Source: 20-14-all-45-10 sp964435965 (GTDB lineage: Bacteria; Chloroflexota; Dehalococcoidia; GIF9; AB-539-J10). Taken from it: 40,501 nt of DNA. The stretch is taken from positions 1 to 40,501 of the forward strand of contig CAYTBB010000004.1 of NCBI GenBank assembly GCA_964435965.1. Reading direction: 5' to 3'. Position numbers and translations under genes: made by a program. Shown in pieces: positions 25,422 to 33,541 of this stretch; position 1 is the stretch's first letter, and each line of letters starts with the position of its first letter. The notes beneath the pieces are model-generated. The model saw only the letters and a program-made list of their open reading frames with translations. It did not search any database and was not told the origin of the DNA.

Positions 25422-25552
25422 CAGTGATTACTGCTCTTCCCTATGTTGAGCTAATTTTGTGTAGTGCAGCAAAACCATCTGGAGACAGGTGAATACATAG
25501 CCCACCCTTCAACATCCCTTATTTGTCGCGGCTACAGGTCATGCCCCCCTTT

Positions 25553-25642
25553 ATGTCATTGCGAGGAGTGAGATCCCTCGCTTATGCTCGGGACAGGCTC
25601 CGCAATCCCGTGAGGCTGCCACGCCTTCGGCTCGCAATGACA
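25553..25642. repeat. TGTCATTGCGAGG...CTCGCAATGACA palindromic repeat
   Basis: A well-kept copy of about 90 bases with inverted ends TGTCATTGCGAG and CTCGCAATGACA, and CCGCAATCCCGTGAGGCTGCC inside, very like the one at 27920-28010. The rest of 25422-25748 holds no gene; a TATAAT at 25712-25717 may be the -10 of the pilO promoter. Confidence 0.75.
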
Positions 25643-25748
25643 AAGAAGGAAGCTATGTGTCACCAATCACGTGAACGAGTACAAAGTATTCTCTTTATTG
25701 ATTTAGTGCTGTATAATGAGTTAAGGCTAGTTGTAAAGGGTAAAGCCG

Positions 25749-26321
25749 ATGAAAATAGGTAGACCAGCTCGCTGGATTTTAACTATCGGTATTCTGGCTA
25801 TCCTCCTCGGTGGCTTGAGTGTAAATTATGGTCGCCAGATAGCGGAGCAACGTCGGCTAAATGCCGATACAGTTCAGGCCCAGCTGGATTTCCGCAAGTA
25901 TGATAAATATGCAGCCGCGTATGCAGCCGAGAGGGAAGAATTGGAAACGAGGCTCAGCCAAGCCAATTCCCGTATTACTAGCCCTCAGAGTAAGTTCCGC
26001 CAATATACCGAATCCATAGAAATCGATGAAGCTTTGTTTCAGGCTGCTGAGGAGGCTAATGTAACTATAACCAGGCTTTCCTCTTCACTTCCCGAAGATG
26101 AGGAGCTGAATGGCATCACCTATCGCATCTTCACTCTGAGCATTGCTGCCGAAGGCGAACTAGTAGCATTGCTCAATTTCGGCAATAAGGTAAGTGCGGG
26201 GGTCTCCACTGCCACTATAGAATCGGTCAAGATAAATGTTCCCGAAGTAGAAGAGGGCGAGAGCGCAGAAAAAGCATCAATCACTTTGGGATTGAAGATT
26301 TATGCTTATGAAGCTGGATAA
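25749..26321 (+). CDS. pilO: PilO-like type IV pilus alignment protein
   Basis: The 190-residue protein has one N-terminal membrane helix (WILTIGILAILLGGLSVNYG), a coiled-coil region (about residues 35-85) and a small alpha/beta domain, the PilO layout. It begins behind AAAGGG 8 bases upstream. PilO works with PilN and PilM to link the cytoplasmic motor to the envelope. Here the order is pilO then the pilM-pilN fusion (26447), the reverse of the usual pilMNO. A palindromic repeat of about 100 bases sits between the two genes. Family is by layout and context and not by strong motif. Confidence 0.72.
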   Translation: MKIGRPARWILTIGILAILLGGLSVNYGRQIAEQRRLNADTVQAQLDFRKYDKYAAAYAAEREELETRLSQANSRITSPQSKFRQYTESIEIDEALFQAAEEANVTITRLSSSLPEDEELNGITYRIFTLSIAAEGELVALLNFGNKVSAGVSTATIESVKINVPEVEEGESAEKASITLGLKIYAYEAG

Positions 26322-26329
26322 TAAAAATG

Positions 26330-26431
26330 TAGTGCGAGGCTTTAGCCTCGTGCAAGTACTCTTTGTCACCCTGAGCCATAGCGTAGGGTCTAAAAGAGCC
26401 AGGAGATTCTTCGCTGCACTCAGAATGACAA
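26330..26431. repeat. Compound repeat between pilO and pilMN
   Basis: A GTAGTGCGAGGCTTTAGCCTCGTGC hairpin (from about 26330) is followed by TTGTCACCCTGAGCC...CACTCAGAATGACA. Both main repeat families of the window stand side by side in an operon gap. Confidence 0.7.
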
Positions 26432-26446
26432 AACAGGAAAGTAATA

Positions 26447-27907
26447 ATGGCTAGAGAAGCAACCACCATATATATAGATAACTCTGCTATTTGGGTGTTG
26501 GTAGCCAGAGGAAGACAACCACCAAAATGGGCCAGCACGCCCCTGGAGCCCGGCTCGGTCAAGGATGGAGTTGTCCAGGACCAGGATGCCGTAGCCAGCA
26601 AAGTCAAGGAACTTTGGCGAAGTCAAAAAATAAGCACCAGGCGAGTAATCGCTGGTATCAGTGGCATCAACTGCCTTTATCGCTTGATTACCCTCCCGGA
26701 ACTGCCCAAGAGTTTGCTGCCCGAGGCAGTAAGGAGGGAAGCAGCCAGGGTTTTGGGAGTTCCCCTAGAGGAGCTTTATCTTTCCTGGCAAATTCTGCCT
26801 AGCTTAAAAGGAGAGACGCTGATTTACCTGGCAGCTTCGCCTAGAAATTCTGTAGATGCCCTAATCTCAACATTGCGTAAGGCAGGATTAAATCCCTATC
26901 TTATGGATTTAAAGCCTTTGGCTCTAGCCAGAACCGCCACTGAGTCCCGAGCTATCATAATTGATGTCCAGCCCGCCAGTTTTGACATTGTGGTTCTGAC
27001 GGAAGGAATCCCCCAGGTGGTGCGCAGCCTGTCCTTACCCCAAGAAAGCCGGCTGAAGGAAAAGATGTCCGTCATCAAAGAGGAACTGGATAGGACCATC
27101 ACCTTCTACAATTCCGGTCATATGGATAAGCCCATTGAAGCCGCTGTGCCTTTGCTGGTTTGCGGGGAGCTTGCTGAGCAACCCAATGCCTGGAAGCTGC
27201 TACTTGGAAGGCTGGAACGCCCAGTTCAGGCATTGCCCTCACCTCTTGAGACTCCCGAGGGTTTCCCAGCCAGCCAATATTTGACCAATATTGGCCTGGC
27301 GCTCAAGGAGGTGCCGGTCTCAAAGAAAGAAGCCGCTGCTTATTTGCTGGTCAATTTCAATGCTCTTCCCGAAGTTTATCGCCCCAAGCCTCGCCCCATA
27401 TCCGAAGTTCTCTTTATACCGGTTATTATAGCTGGCATTGCCCTGGTAGCTTTGGGGGTTTTCGCCAACATGACCACCTCAGCCCACACCGCTGATTTGC
27501 GTGCCAATCTAGCAAATATAAGCCAGCTGGTCACCTCAAGACGTGCTCAATTTGTTGCTCAAAGTGAGGAAATAACCGCCCTGAGCGAGCAAGTCTCCTC
27601 GCTGGAAAAAACTGTTGCTGCCTTCACCATTACGCTTGATGACTTCCGCACTGGTAGAGACGAAGTAAATGACGATTTAAGCCAGATCAATAGCTGTTTA
27701 CCTGGCGCCCAAGAGGATAGGCTTCTCAGCGTAACTCATAGCAGCGATACTTTGACAGTAAAAGGTTTATTTAGTGATAAAGATGCTGTTTCCCACTATG
27801 CCGAAGATTTGAGAGCGACCGGCAGGTTTGTTCTGGTGGTCATCACCGAGATACACACGGAAGAGCACCGGCTAGGCTTCACCTTAATGCTTACCAAAAA
27901 CGTCTGA
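26447..27907 (+). CDS. PilM-PilN fusion protein (type IV pilus)
   Basis: The 486-residue protein joins an actin-fold PilM-like part (about residues 1-295: TTIYIDNSAIWVLVARG, RVIAGISGINCLYRLITLPE, AVRREAARVLGVPLEEL, LIYLAASPRNSVDAL, AIIIDVQPASFDIVVL, VIKEELDRTITFYNS) to a PilN-like part: a membrane helix (about 321-345), a coiled coil and a small C-terminal domain (LTVKGLFSDKDAVSHYAEDL). PilM is normally cytoplasmic and binds the N-terminal tail of PilN, so fusion would lock the two together. AGGAAAG lies before the ATG. It is downstream of pilO. Confidence 0.82.
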   Translation: MAREATTIYIDNSAIWVLVARGRQPPKWASTPLEPGSVKDGVVQDQDAVASKVKELWRSQKISTRRVIAGISGINCLYRLITLPELPKSLLPEAVRREAARVLGVPLEELYLSWQILPSLKGETLIYLAASPRNSVDALISTLRKAGLNPYLMDLKPLALARTATESRAIIIDVQPASFDIVVLTEGIPQVVRSLSLPQESRLKEKMSVIKEELDRTITFYNSGHMDKPIEAAVPLLVCGELAEQPNAWKLLLGRLERPVQALPSPLETPEGFPASQYLTNIGLALKEVPVSKKEAAAYLLVNFNALPEVYRPKPRPISEVLFIPVIIAGIALVALGVFANMTTSAHTADLRANLANISQLVTSRRAQFVAQSEEITALSEQVSSLEKTVAAFTITLDDFRTGRDEVNDDLSQINSCLPGAQEDRLLSVTHSSDTLTVKGLFSDKDAVSHYAEDLRATGRFVLVVITEIHTEEHRLGFTLMLTKNV

Positions 27908-27919
27908 ACCTAGTACTCC

Positions 27920-28010
27920 ATGTCATTGCGAGGCACAAAGTGCCGAAGCAATCTCGGTGGGATGCGGTAGCCTCCGCAAGGGATTGCCACGCCTTCGGCT
28001 CGCAATGACA
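27920..28010. repeat. TGTCATTGCGAGGCAC...CTCGCAATGACA palindromic repeat
   Basis: A well-kept 90-base copy: TGTCATTGCGAGGCACAAAG, GCCGAAGCAATCTC, GGGATTGCCACGCC, and CTCGCAATGACA at the end. It separates the pilMN gene from the shared motif and pilT. Confidence 0.75.
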
Positions 28011-28021
28011 AGTGAGCCGCT

Positions 28022-28054
28022 TAGTACCAAAATACACCCGCTACTAGGACTAAA
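28022..28054 (+). promoter_or_regulatory. Shared pilus-gene upstream motif TAGTAC-N18-AGGACTAAA, site 3 (pilT)
   Basis: TAGTAC (28022-28027) and AGGACTAAA (28046-28054) again are 18 bases apart. The pilT start is 42 bases further on. TACTAT (28084-28089), seven bases before the ATG, could be a -10 for a leaderless transcript. Confidence 0.6.
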
Positions 28055-28096
28055 AGGCTATTGCATTACAGGTCGTAGGCGCTTACTATAAGCTAT

Positions 28097-29176
28097 ATGG
28101 AAAATATCATTGACTTGCTTCGGCTGGCTAAGGGGGAAAACGCCTCAGATTTGCATCTGATGGTTGCTTCCCCGCCTATGTTGCGCATCAATGGCTCCCT
28201 AGGCTCTATGGATGGAATGCCGCCACTATCCCCTGAGAAAATAAGCGAAGCTTTTATCCAGCTAACTACACCGGAGCAAAGGGAGGAGTTCCAGCATACC
28301 TTAGAGCTTGATTTCGGCTACACCCTCCACGGCGTGGGCCGCCTTCGCTGCAATGTGGCTCAACAGCGCGGAGCAATTAGCTTTGCCCTGCGTCTTTTGC
28401 CACCCGTGATTCCCACCATAGATGAATTGGAGTTGCCTCAGGTATGCAAGGAATTAGCCCTGCGGCCCAGAGGCTTGGTGATAGTTTCTGGACCCACAGG
28501 AAGCGGCAAAACTACCACTCTGGCAGCCATGATACATCACATCAATAGTAATCGCACCTGCCATGCAGTTACCATTGAAGACCCCATAGAATACAACCAC
28601 CCTAACCTCAAGTCAGCCATCACTCAGCGGGAGCTGGGCACTGATACCTTGTCTTTTGATAGAGCCCTAAAACATATCCTGAGACAGGACCCCGATGTCA
28701 TCCTCGTCGGCGAGATCAGGGACCTGGAGACCGCCGCCGCTGTGCTTACTGTGGCGGAAACGGGGCACCTGGTGCTCACCACCGGTCATGCCCCCAGCGC
28801 GGCACAGGCTATAGAAAGAGTAATAGACATATTCCCGCCCCACGAGAGGTACCTCGCCCAGGCAAGGTTAGCCTCCCTTATTATCGGTGTTCTGTGTCAG
28901 ACGCTGGTGCCACGAGCTGACGGCTCAGGAAGGATAGCTGCTGTGGAGATAATGCTGGGCAGTCCGGCAGTGAGAAACCTCATCCGGGAGGGCAAAATTT
29001 ATCAACTCCACAACGTCATCAGCACTAGCAATCAGGAGGGCATGGAGACATTGGACCAATCGCTGGTCAGCTTTTATCTCAAGGGAATCATCACCGGCGA
29101 GAGCTTGGTCAAATACTGCCAAGACAGGAACGCAGTAGAGGACATGGTGGGCCACGTGCCGTCCCTTGCCAAATAG
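28097..29176 (+). CDS. pilT: Type IV pilus retraction ATPase PilT
   Basis: The 359-residue protein is a full-length PilT: ENASDLHLMVASPPMLRING at the N-terminus, Walker A GPTGSGKTTTLA (about residue 132), Asp box, Walker B DPDVILVGEIRDLE, the His box TGHLVLTTGHAPSA, and the AIRNLIREGKIYQL-type region (here AVRNLIREGKIYQLHNVI). PilT removes pilin subunits and powers retraction and twitching. It is transcribed alone behind the shared motif, with its start at ATG 28097 and no ribosome site. Confidence 0.95.
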   Translation: MENIIDLLRLAKGENASDLHLMVASPPMLRINGSLGSMDGMPPLSPEKISEAFIQLTTPEQREEFQHTLELDFGYTLHGVGRLRCNVAQQRGAISFALRLLPPVIPTIDELELPQVCKELALRPRGLVIVSGPTGSGKTTTLAAMIHHINSNRTCHAVTIEDPIEYNHPNLKSAITQRELGTDTLSFDRALKHILRQDPDVILVGEIRDLETAAAVLTVAETGHLVLTTGHAPSAAQAIERVIDIFPPHERYLAQARLASLIIGVLCQTLVPRADGSGRIAAVEIMLGSPAVRNLIREGKIYQLHNVISTSNQEGMETLDQSLVSFYLKGIITGESLVKYCQDRNAVEDMVGHVPSLAK

Positions 29177-29229
29177 GACAAGTCCAAACCCTAGAGATTG
29201 ACCTCCCGTCGCTGGCACCTCACCTACCG

Positions 29230-29712
29230 CAATAAAAAGTGTAGCGCGACCCTTTAGGGTCGTGCCTTTTTTATTTGCACGAGGCTAAAGCCTCACACTA
29301 CGCCAATTATCGAAAGTCGTAACCGTGGGCTTTAGCCCCATCATGTTACTGCGGTGAGCCGAAGCCCTGAACGAAGTGAAGGGGAAGAATCTGATACAGC
29401 TCAGGATAAACTCAGCGACCGAAGAATCTCATATTGCTCAGGGCAAGCTCCGTGAAGCAATCTCGGTGGGGTAGGTGAGATTGCTTCGGCATTCTGTGCC
29501 TCACATTCACCCTAACCCTCTCCCGTCAAGGGAGAGGGGATGGATGAGCAAGCCTCTTAGGGTCAGGGCTTGGCCCGACCCTAAGAGTGCCCTCCCCACC
29601 AATCTCTTTATCCGGGGAGGTAGAGGTGGAGAGGGACTCTGCCACCTGTCATTGCGAACAAAGCGTGCAATCTCACGGGATTGCTTCGCCGCTACAACTC
29701 ACTCAGTTAAAG
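29230..29712. repeat. Dense block of palindromic repeats between pilT and the pilin gene
   Basis: No gene is seen in this 600-base interval (29177-29803). It holds GTAGCGCGACCCTTTAGGGTC with GAGGCTAAAGCCTCACACTAC (29241-29303), decayed TGTCATT/GAATCTC pieces (29345-29500), CTCTCCCGTCAAGGGAGAGG (29519-29538), a CTTAGGGTCAGGG...CCCGACCCTAAGAG palindrome (29556-29587) and CTGTCATTGCGAAC (29646). Several families appear stacked or nested. Confidence 0.65.
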
Positions 29713-29803
29713 ACTAAAGGACTGCCGACTATCGACTAAGTGACTAATTTTATCGCCTTGCCGCGGCAGACTGCCTTTTGTACTAGATGGGATAAAGGTC
29801 AAG

Positions 29804-30196
29804 CTATGATGTCTCTTCGCTCCAGTGCTTGCCGGTGGTATTCCAGGTGATATGGCCATCAAAGCGTCCGGCAGCCGTGCCGGTTTTTACATTGCAGTCC
29901 TCAAGTTCGTAGGTATTCACGGGGGTTTTGCTTAAATAGCCGCCGTCTACCAGGAGAGCAACAGTAGCCGGGCACGAATCCTCATCCAGATAGTAGCCCA
30001 TAGCCGCCGTGCTAATGGCATCAACTTCGGCATTAGCTGCCTCTACGTACCCTTTCTCGGTGAACTTGCCGATATTAGGCACGACTACAGCCGCAATGAT
30101 GCCCAGAATGGCGATGACGATGAGCAGCTCCACCAGGGTGAAACCCTTCTGGCTACGATGCAGGCACTTAAATATGGGATATTTTGTTCTTGGCAT
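29804..30196 (-). CDS. pilA: Major type IV pilin (PilA/PilE-like)
   Basis: The 130-residue protein has an 18-residue basic leader ending in KG, then FTLVELLIVIAILGIIAAVV with Glu at mature position 5, a textbook type IV pilin helix, followed by GYVEAANAEVDAISTAAMGYYLD. The small head has two Cys. GGAGG is 7 bases before the ATG, the best ribosome site in the window, fitting an abundant protein. It is on the opposite strand to the assembly genes and alone, so it can be expressed separately. An alternative reading as a type II secretion major pseudopilin is less likely because pilT is present. Confidence 0.92.
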   Translation of the reverse strand: MPRTKYPIFKCLHRSQKGFTLVELLIVIAILGIIAAVVVPNIGKFTEKGYVEAANAEVDAISTAAMGYYLDEDSCPATVALLVDGGYLSKTPVNTYELEDCNVKTGTAAGRFDGHITWNTTGKHWSEETS

Positions 30197-30234
30197 TTTT
30201 AACCTCCTTTCCTTGTTGTTTTGTCATCCTCTCC

Positions 30235-30292
30235 TGTCACCCTGAACAAAGTGAAAAGTCCTCAGAGATTCTTCGCTACGCTCAGAATGACA
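30235..30292. repeat. TGTCACCCTGAAC...CTCAGAATGACA palindromic repeat
   Basis: The copy begins CTGTCACCCTGAACAAAG and ends CGCTCAGAATGACA, with GAGATTCTTCGC in the middle. It is upstream of the pilin gene. Confidence 0.7.
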
Positions 30293-30483
30293 TAAGCCAG
30301 ACAACCCGCTCTTACTTTTTGTTCTCGAAGCTCACCTCCTTCTCTTGGTTTTATTTCAACTTCATTCTAAATTCGCCTATAGCTAATGTAAATAGGCTCT
30401 TAGTAATAGTTTACATAGGAAAAAGGTCATAGGTAGGTGCTGTTTCACCAGATGTTCATCACGGGAGGTACCACAAGTCTGTA

Positions 30484-30693
30484 CGTCATTGTGAGCCCTT
30501 CGCTACTTGTCATTCTGAGGGAGAGAAGCGACCGAAGAATCTTGTTCAGGACAGGCTCCGCGTGGCAATCTCTAGTTATAATGTAGCTATGGATAAGCAA
30601 TACTACGTCTATATTATGAAGAACTGTAAGAGATTGCTTCGGCACTCTGTGCCTCGCAATGACACCGCACGAGGCTAAAGCCTCGCACTACGG
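30484..30693. repeat. Repeat cluster around a broken GIY-YIG gene
   Basis: TTGTCATTCTGAGGGAGAG...GAATCTTG, GGCAATCTC, then AGATTGCTTCGGCACTC...CGCAATGACA (30631-30663) and GCACGAGGCTAAAGCCTCGC (30668-30687). The piece from 30631 has replaced the remainder of a GIY-YIG frame. Confidence 0.65.
30589..30678 (+). pseudogene. GIY-YIG endonuclease remnant cut off by a repeat
   Basis: ATG 30589 begins MDKQYYVYIMKNCK, the standard first strand of small GIY-YIG (UPF0213/URI-like) proteins. From base 30631 the frame runs into a palindromic repeat (translated RLLRHSVPRNDTARG) and stops at 30676-30678, so the YIG strand and catalytic Arg/Glu are missing. A TATAAT at 30577-30582 is 6 bases from the ATG, so the promoter may have survived. 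It seems to be what is left of a gene destroyed by repeat insertion and deletion. Confidence 0.6.
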
Positions 30694-30737
30694 AATTGAC
30701 CTTCTGCGGAGTTCGCCATAACGGAGAGAAATACAGA

Positions 30738-32138
30738 TTATTCTGGCTCCAGCGTCTCAGCTTCAAAGACCTTTATTCTTTGGCGTCGGGCAAACCTCAT
30801 GGCTTCCCGGCTTAAGCCCGGGACAGCAACTAGAATCTTGTCGTGAATGCCAGTGTCATAGGCTTTGTCATCAAAGTCAAACACTTTATTTATGCCTATG
30901 GGCTTATCTGATGCTTCGATGCCAATGATGATATTATGCACCATAATGCCATCATCTTTGGTAGCCAAAATGTCTATAGTATGTTCCGCTTCCGACCTGC
31001 CTGTTATCCTGGCACCTTCCTTTACTTCGTAGCCGCGGCTGCAGAGACAACTAACCAGCTCTGACTTGGATTTGAACTGAAATGGCTTCCTTTCCATCTC
31101 GACTTCCACTTCTGGAAGTGGAGCGGGAAAGATATCTCTAGCTAAGAATGCCTCCAAATCCGCCGATTCCAGAACTCTTATCCGCTGTCTGGCAGCAAAC
31201 TGCCTTGCTTCCGGAGTGACTCCTGGAATGGCAATCAACACCTTATCATAGAAGCCAGTGTCATAGGCCTTGTCATCAAAGCTAAATACCTTGCTCAGCC
31301 CTATGGGCTGGGCTGATATTTCAATGCCGACAGCGATGTTATGCACCACGATGTTATCATCTCTGGTAGCCAAAAGGTCGAAGGTATGCTCTGCCCCTGA
31401 CCTGCCTTTCACCCTGACATTTTCCCTTACTTCGTAGCCCCGACCTTGAATGAATTGAATAAGCTTCGATCTGGGCTTGAGTTCAAACTGTAGCCAGTTC
31501 CTCTTCTCTTCGTTTAAAGAATAGGAGTAGGCATCTACCTCAGTGATTTTACCCTCGACAGTGATGGAGGAGCACTTGAGGCAGCGCCAGTTTATTGTTG
31601 GCGGATTAAATATTTCACCACAGTCACGACATTTGTATAACACCCCCAGGCTGCGGTAATCAGTGCCCAAGGTATATAATTCCTGCTTGCATTTGGGGCA
31701 TACCAGCCTGCTCTTGAGAAAGAATTCCTCCTCCGTGCCGACATATTTGCACACCAGATGCTCCAGCACCCGACCTCGGACGATGTTTCCTGAGCCGCAT
31801 TTACCACAGCAGTAAACCGGCCTGAGATTCATTGACCCACACTGAGGGCAATGGAGAAACTTATCGAAAAACTTCCTTACCAGTATGCCCTCCCCAGCCA
31901 AAGACTCCAGGATTGCCACTGATTCCTTATCGCTGGTGTTAAGAAGCTGATTTACGGTGGGAAAGGAAAAGCCCAGCTCAGATTGTGGATTAAGCTGCGG
32001 CTTTATCTCCAGGATGCTCCCTCGCAGCATGGCCTCCAAGAACTTTGCTGGTTCTTGGCTATGCCGTGCTTTAGCTGGATATTCTGCTGCCATTTTCCCG
32101 TGATTTTTTAAGGCTAAACCCAGCCCAAGTGTAGCCAT
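30738..32138 (-). CDS. TackOD1-like zinc-ribbon protein with two Mrr-like domains
   Basis: The 466-residue protein has a helical N-terminal part (1-95) and a cysteine-rich region (about 96-205) with at least five CxxC knuckles (CPQCGS, CCGKCGS, CPKCKQ, CRDCGE, CLKCSS) plus LEHLVCKYVG, TLGTDYRSLGVLYKC and YSYSL, the pattern of the TackOD1 output domain of archaeal and Chloroflexota signalling proteins. Two Mrr-like domains follow (about 225-335 and 350-466), with KGRSGAEHTFDLLATRD and TGRSEAEHTIDILATKD, FDDKAYDTGF/GI and a RQRIRVLE/KVFE strand. The catalytic Lys strand is degenerate. The same domain pair stands at the N-terminus of PilB (17290-19617). It may be a regulator or partner of the pilus motor; this is inference. 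The start at 32138 has AGGG 4 bases upstream. Confidence 0.75.
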   Translation of the reverse strand: MATLGLGLALKNHGKMAAEYPAKARHSQEPAKFLEAMLRGSILEIKPQLNPQSELGFSFPTVNQLLNTSDKESVAILESLAGEGILVRKFFDKFLHCPQCGSMNLRPVYCCGKCGSGNIVRGRVLEHLVCKYVGTEEEFFLKSRLVCPKCKQELYTLGTDYRSLGVLYKCRDCGEIFNPPTINWRCLKCSSITVEGKITEVDAYSYSLNEEKRNWLQFELKPRSKLIQFIQGRGYEVRENVRVKGRSGAEHTFDLLATRDDNIVVHNIAVGIEISAQPIGLSKVFSFDDKAYDTGFYDKVLIAIPGVTPEARQFAARQRIRVLESADLEAFLARDIFPAPLPEVEVEMERKPFQFKSKSELVSCLCSRGYEVKEGARITGRSEAEHTIDILATKDDGIMVHNIIIGIEASDKPIGINKVFDFDDKAYDTGIHDKILVAVPGLSREAMRFARRQRIKVFEAETLEPE

Positions 32139-32191
32139 TTTCCCTGGTAAATGTCAATAGTGTTGGTAGCGCGTCCCACATTCTCAAAACT

Positions 32192-32272
32192 ATCGTAGTG
32201 CGACCCTTCAGGGTCGTGCCTGGGGTTAACATCACTCGCCCCAGATAGCATGAGGCTAAAGCCTCGCACTAC
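32192..32272. repeat. GTAGTGCGACCC...GCCTCGCACTAC inverted-end element
   Basis: An element of about 80 bases with ends GTAGTGCGA and TCGCACTAC. Each end carries its own hairpin (GACCCTTCAGGGTC and GAGGCTAAAGCCTC). It is the clearest copy of the family also seen at 13003-13050 and 29241-29303. Confidence 0.75.
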
Positions 32273-32378
32273 AAGCCTCGTACGACAAAGTTGAGGCCTA
32301 TTGACTTAAGGCCATCAAATAGCCACAATGAGAGACAGGGGGAACCCATGGTTGCCCCCCTTATCTGGCGAGGAACCT

Positions 32379-33155
32379 ATGGTGATCATTTACACAATCG
32401 TCTTTGCCCTTTTGGGATTTGCCGTGGGTAGCTTCCTCAACGTGTGCCTTGACCGCCTGCCGCGAGATGAGTCCATCCTAAACCCGCCGTCACACTGCGA
32501 GGCCTGCCACCACCGCTTAGCCGCTAAGGACCTTATCCCAATATTCAGCTATCTCTGGCTCCGTGGTCGCTGCAGGTATTGCCAGGCTCCCATACCCAAG
32601 CGCCTTCCTTGGGTGGAGCTCGCCACCGGTGGCATGTTCGCTTTCCTCTATGGTAGCTATGGCTTGACGCCAAAACTTGGTGTTATGGCTTTCTATAGTT
32701 GCCTATTTATTATCATCTTCGTAGTTGACCTGGAGCAGGGGCTTATCCTAAACAAGGTAGTTTATCCCGGAATGGCAGTAGCTTTGCTCTTTGCTTTATT
32801 TCTACCCCAGCCCTGGATTACACAGCTAAAATTCCACGGCATAGCCAACTTCGCGGTTGGTGGCAGCATTGGCTTCGCGCTACTCCTGCTAATAGCTATT
32901 ATCTCCCGCGGGGGAATGGGATGGGGAGATGTCAAGCTGGCAGCCCTCATCGGCTTAGCCACCGGCTTTCCCCTGGTATTGCTTGCCCTGCTTATGGGAG
33001 CTATCATAGGCGGCCTGGTAGCTGTAGCCTTATTGATAGCCAGAAAGAGAGGACGCAAGGAAGCAATTCCTTTCGGTCCTTTCCTCTCCCTGGCTACTTT
33101 AGTCACGCTGCTATGGGGAAGCAGCATACTTAACTGGTACCTGGGGCTTATGTAA
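32379..33155 (+). CDS. pilD: Prepilin leader peptidase/N-methyltransferase PilD
   Basis: From ATG 32379 (GAGGA 6 bases upstream) the 258-residue protein is a complete PilD: GSFLNVCLDRLPR, the zinc-type cysteine pairs CEACHHRL (C40, C43) and CRYCQAPIP, PWVELATGGMF, and the two aspartates of the protease site in IFVVDLEQGLILN and GGMGWGDVKLA. About eight membrane segments follow. It cuts the pilin and pseudopilin leaders in this window and methylates the new N-termini. A frame extension to 32328 is unlikely because PilD proteins begin just before the first helix. Confidence 0.93.
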   Translation: MVIIYTIVFALLGFAVGSFLNVCLDRLPRDESILNPPSHCEACHHRLAAKDLIPIFSYLWLRGRCRYCQAPIPKRLPWVELATGGMFAFLYGSYGLTPKLGVMAFYSCLFIIIFVVDLEQGLILNKVVYPGMAVALLFALFLPQPWITQLKFHGIANFAVGGSIGFALLLLIAIISRGGMGWGDVKLAALIGLATGFPLVLLALLMGAIIGGLVAVALLIARKRGRKEAIPFGPFLSLATLVTLLWGSSILNWYLGLM

Positions 33156-33173
33156 CTGAGATCGTGGTTACGC

Positions 33174-33187
33174 TATAATTACTCCAG
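33174..33187 (+). promoter_or_regulatory. -10 element giving a leaderless HEPN transcript
   Basis: A perfect TATAAT (33174-33179) lies 8 bases before the ATG at 33188, and no Shine-Dalgarno is present. Transcription would begin at or just before the start codon. No clear -35 is seen. Confidence 0.45.
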
Positions 33188-33541
33188 ATGGAAAAGATAA
33201 ATAATTACATTAGCTTAGATAACAAGTATTTAAGGGAGGCTGATGTCCTAATTGGCAAGGGCGATTATGTTCAGGCATCGGAGAAATTCTGGGGAGCAGC
33301 CGCTGAGATGGTCAAGGCTGTAGCAGCCAAAAGAGGAATTGACCTAAGGTCTCACGGTGAACTTTACCTATTTGCCACCAAGCTCAGCCAGGAACTAAAT
33401 AATCGGGAGCTTATCAGACTCTTCGGGCTGGCTTCAGCCCTTCACCAGAACTTTTATGAGAACTGGCTTCCTGCCGAGATGGTAATCGACTACGGCGAGG
33501 CAGTAAAAGAGCTAGTGGAGTTGCTAAGAAAGCTAGTCTAG
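33188..33541 (+). CDS. PaREP1/HEPN-domain protein
   Basis: The 117-residue all-helical protein matches the PaREP1 type of the HEPN superfamily: LREADVLIGKGDYVQASEKF, WGAAAEMVKAVAAKRGIDLR, SHGELYLFATKL, and SALHQNFYENWLPAEMV. HEPN proteins often pair with a nucleotidyltransferase (MNT) or act as RNases, but the RxxxxH catalytic motif is not evident and no MNT gene is next to it. It is common in archaea and Dehalococcoidia. Function is unknown. The stop codon adjoins the stop of the convergent 33542-34210 gene. Confidence 0.75.
   Translation: MEKINNYISLDNKYLREADVLIGKGDYVQASEKFWGAAAEMVKAVAAKRGIDLRSHGELYLFATKLSQELNNRELIRLFGLASALHQNFYENWLPAEMVIDYGEAVKELVELLRKLV

Noticed and set aside
29230..29712. 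Possible CRISPR array from the many short repeats
   Set aside because: The repeats are palindromes of different families at irregular distance, without equal spacers, and no cas genes are present.
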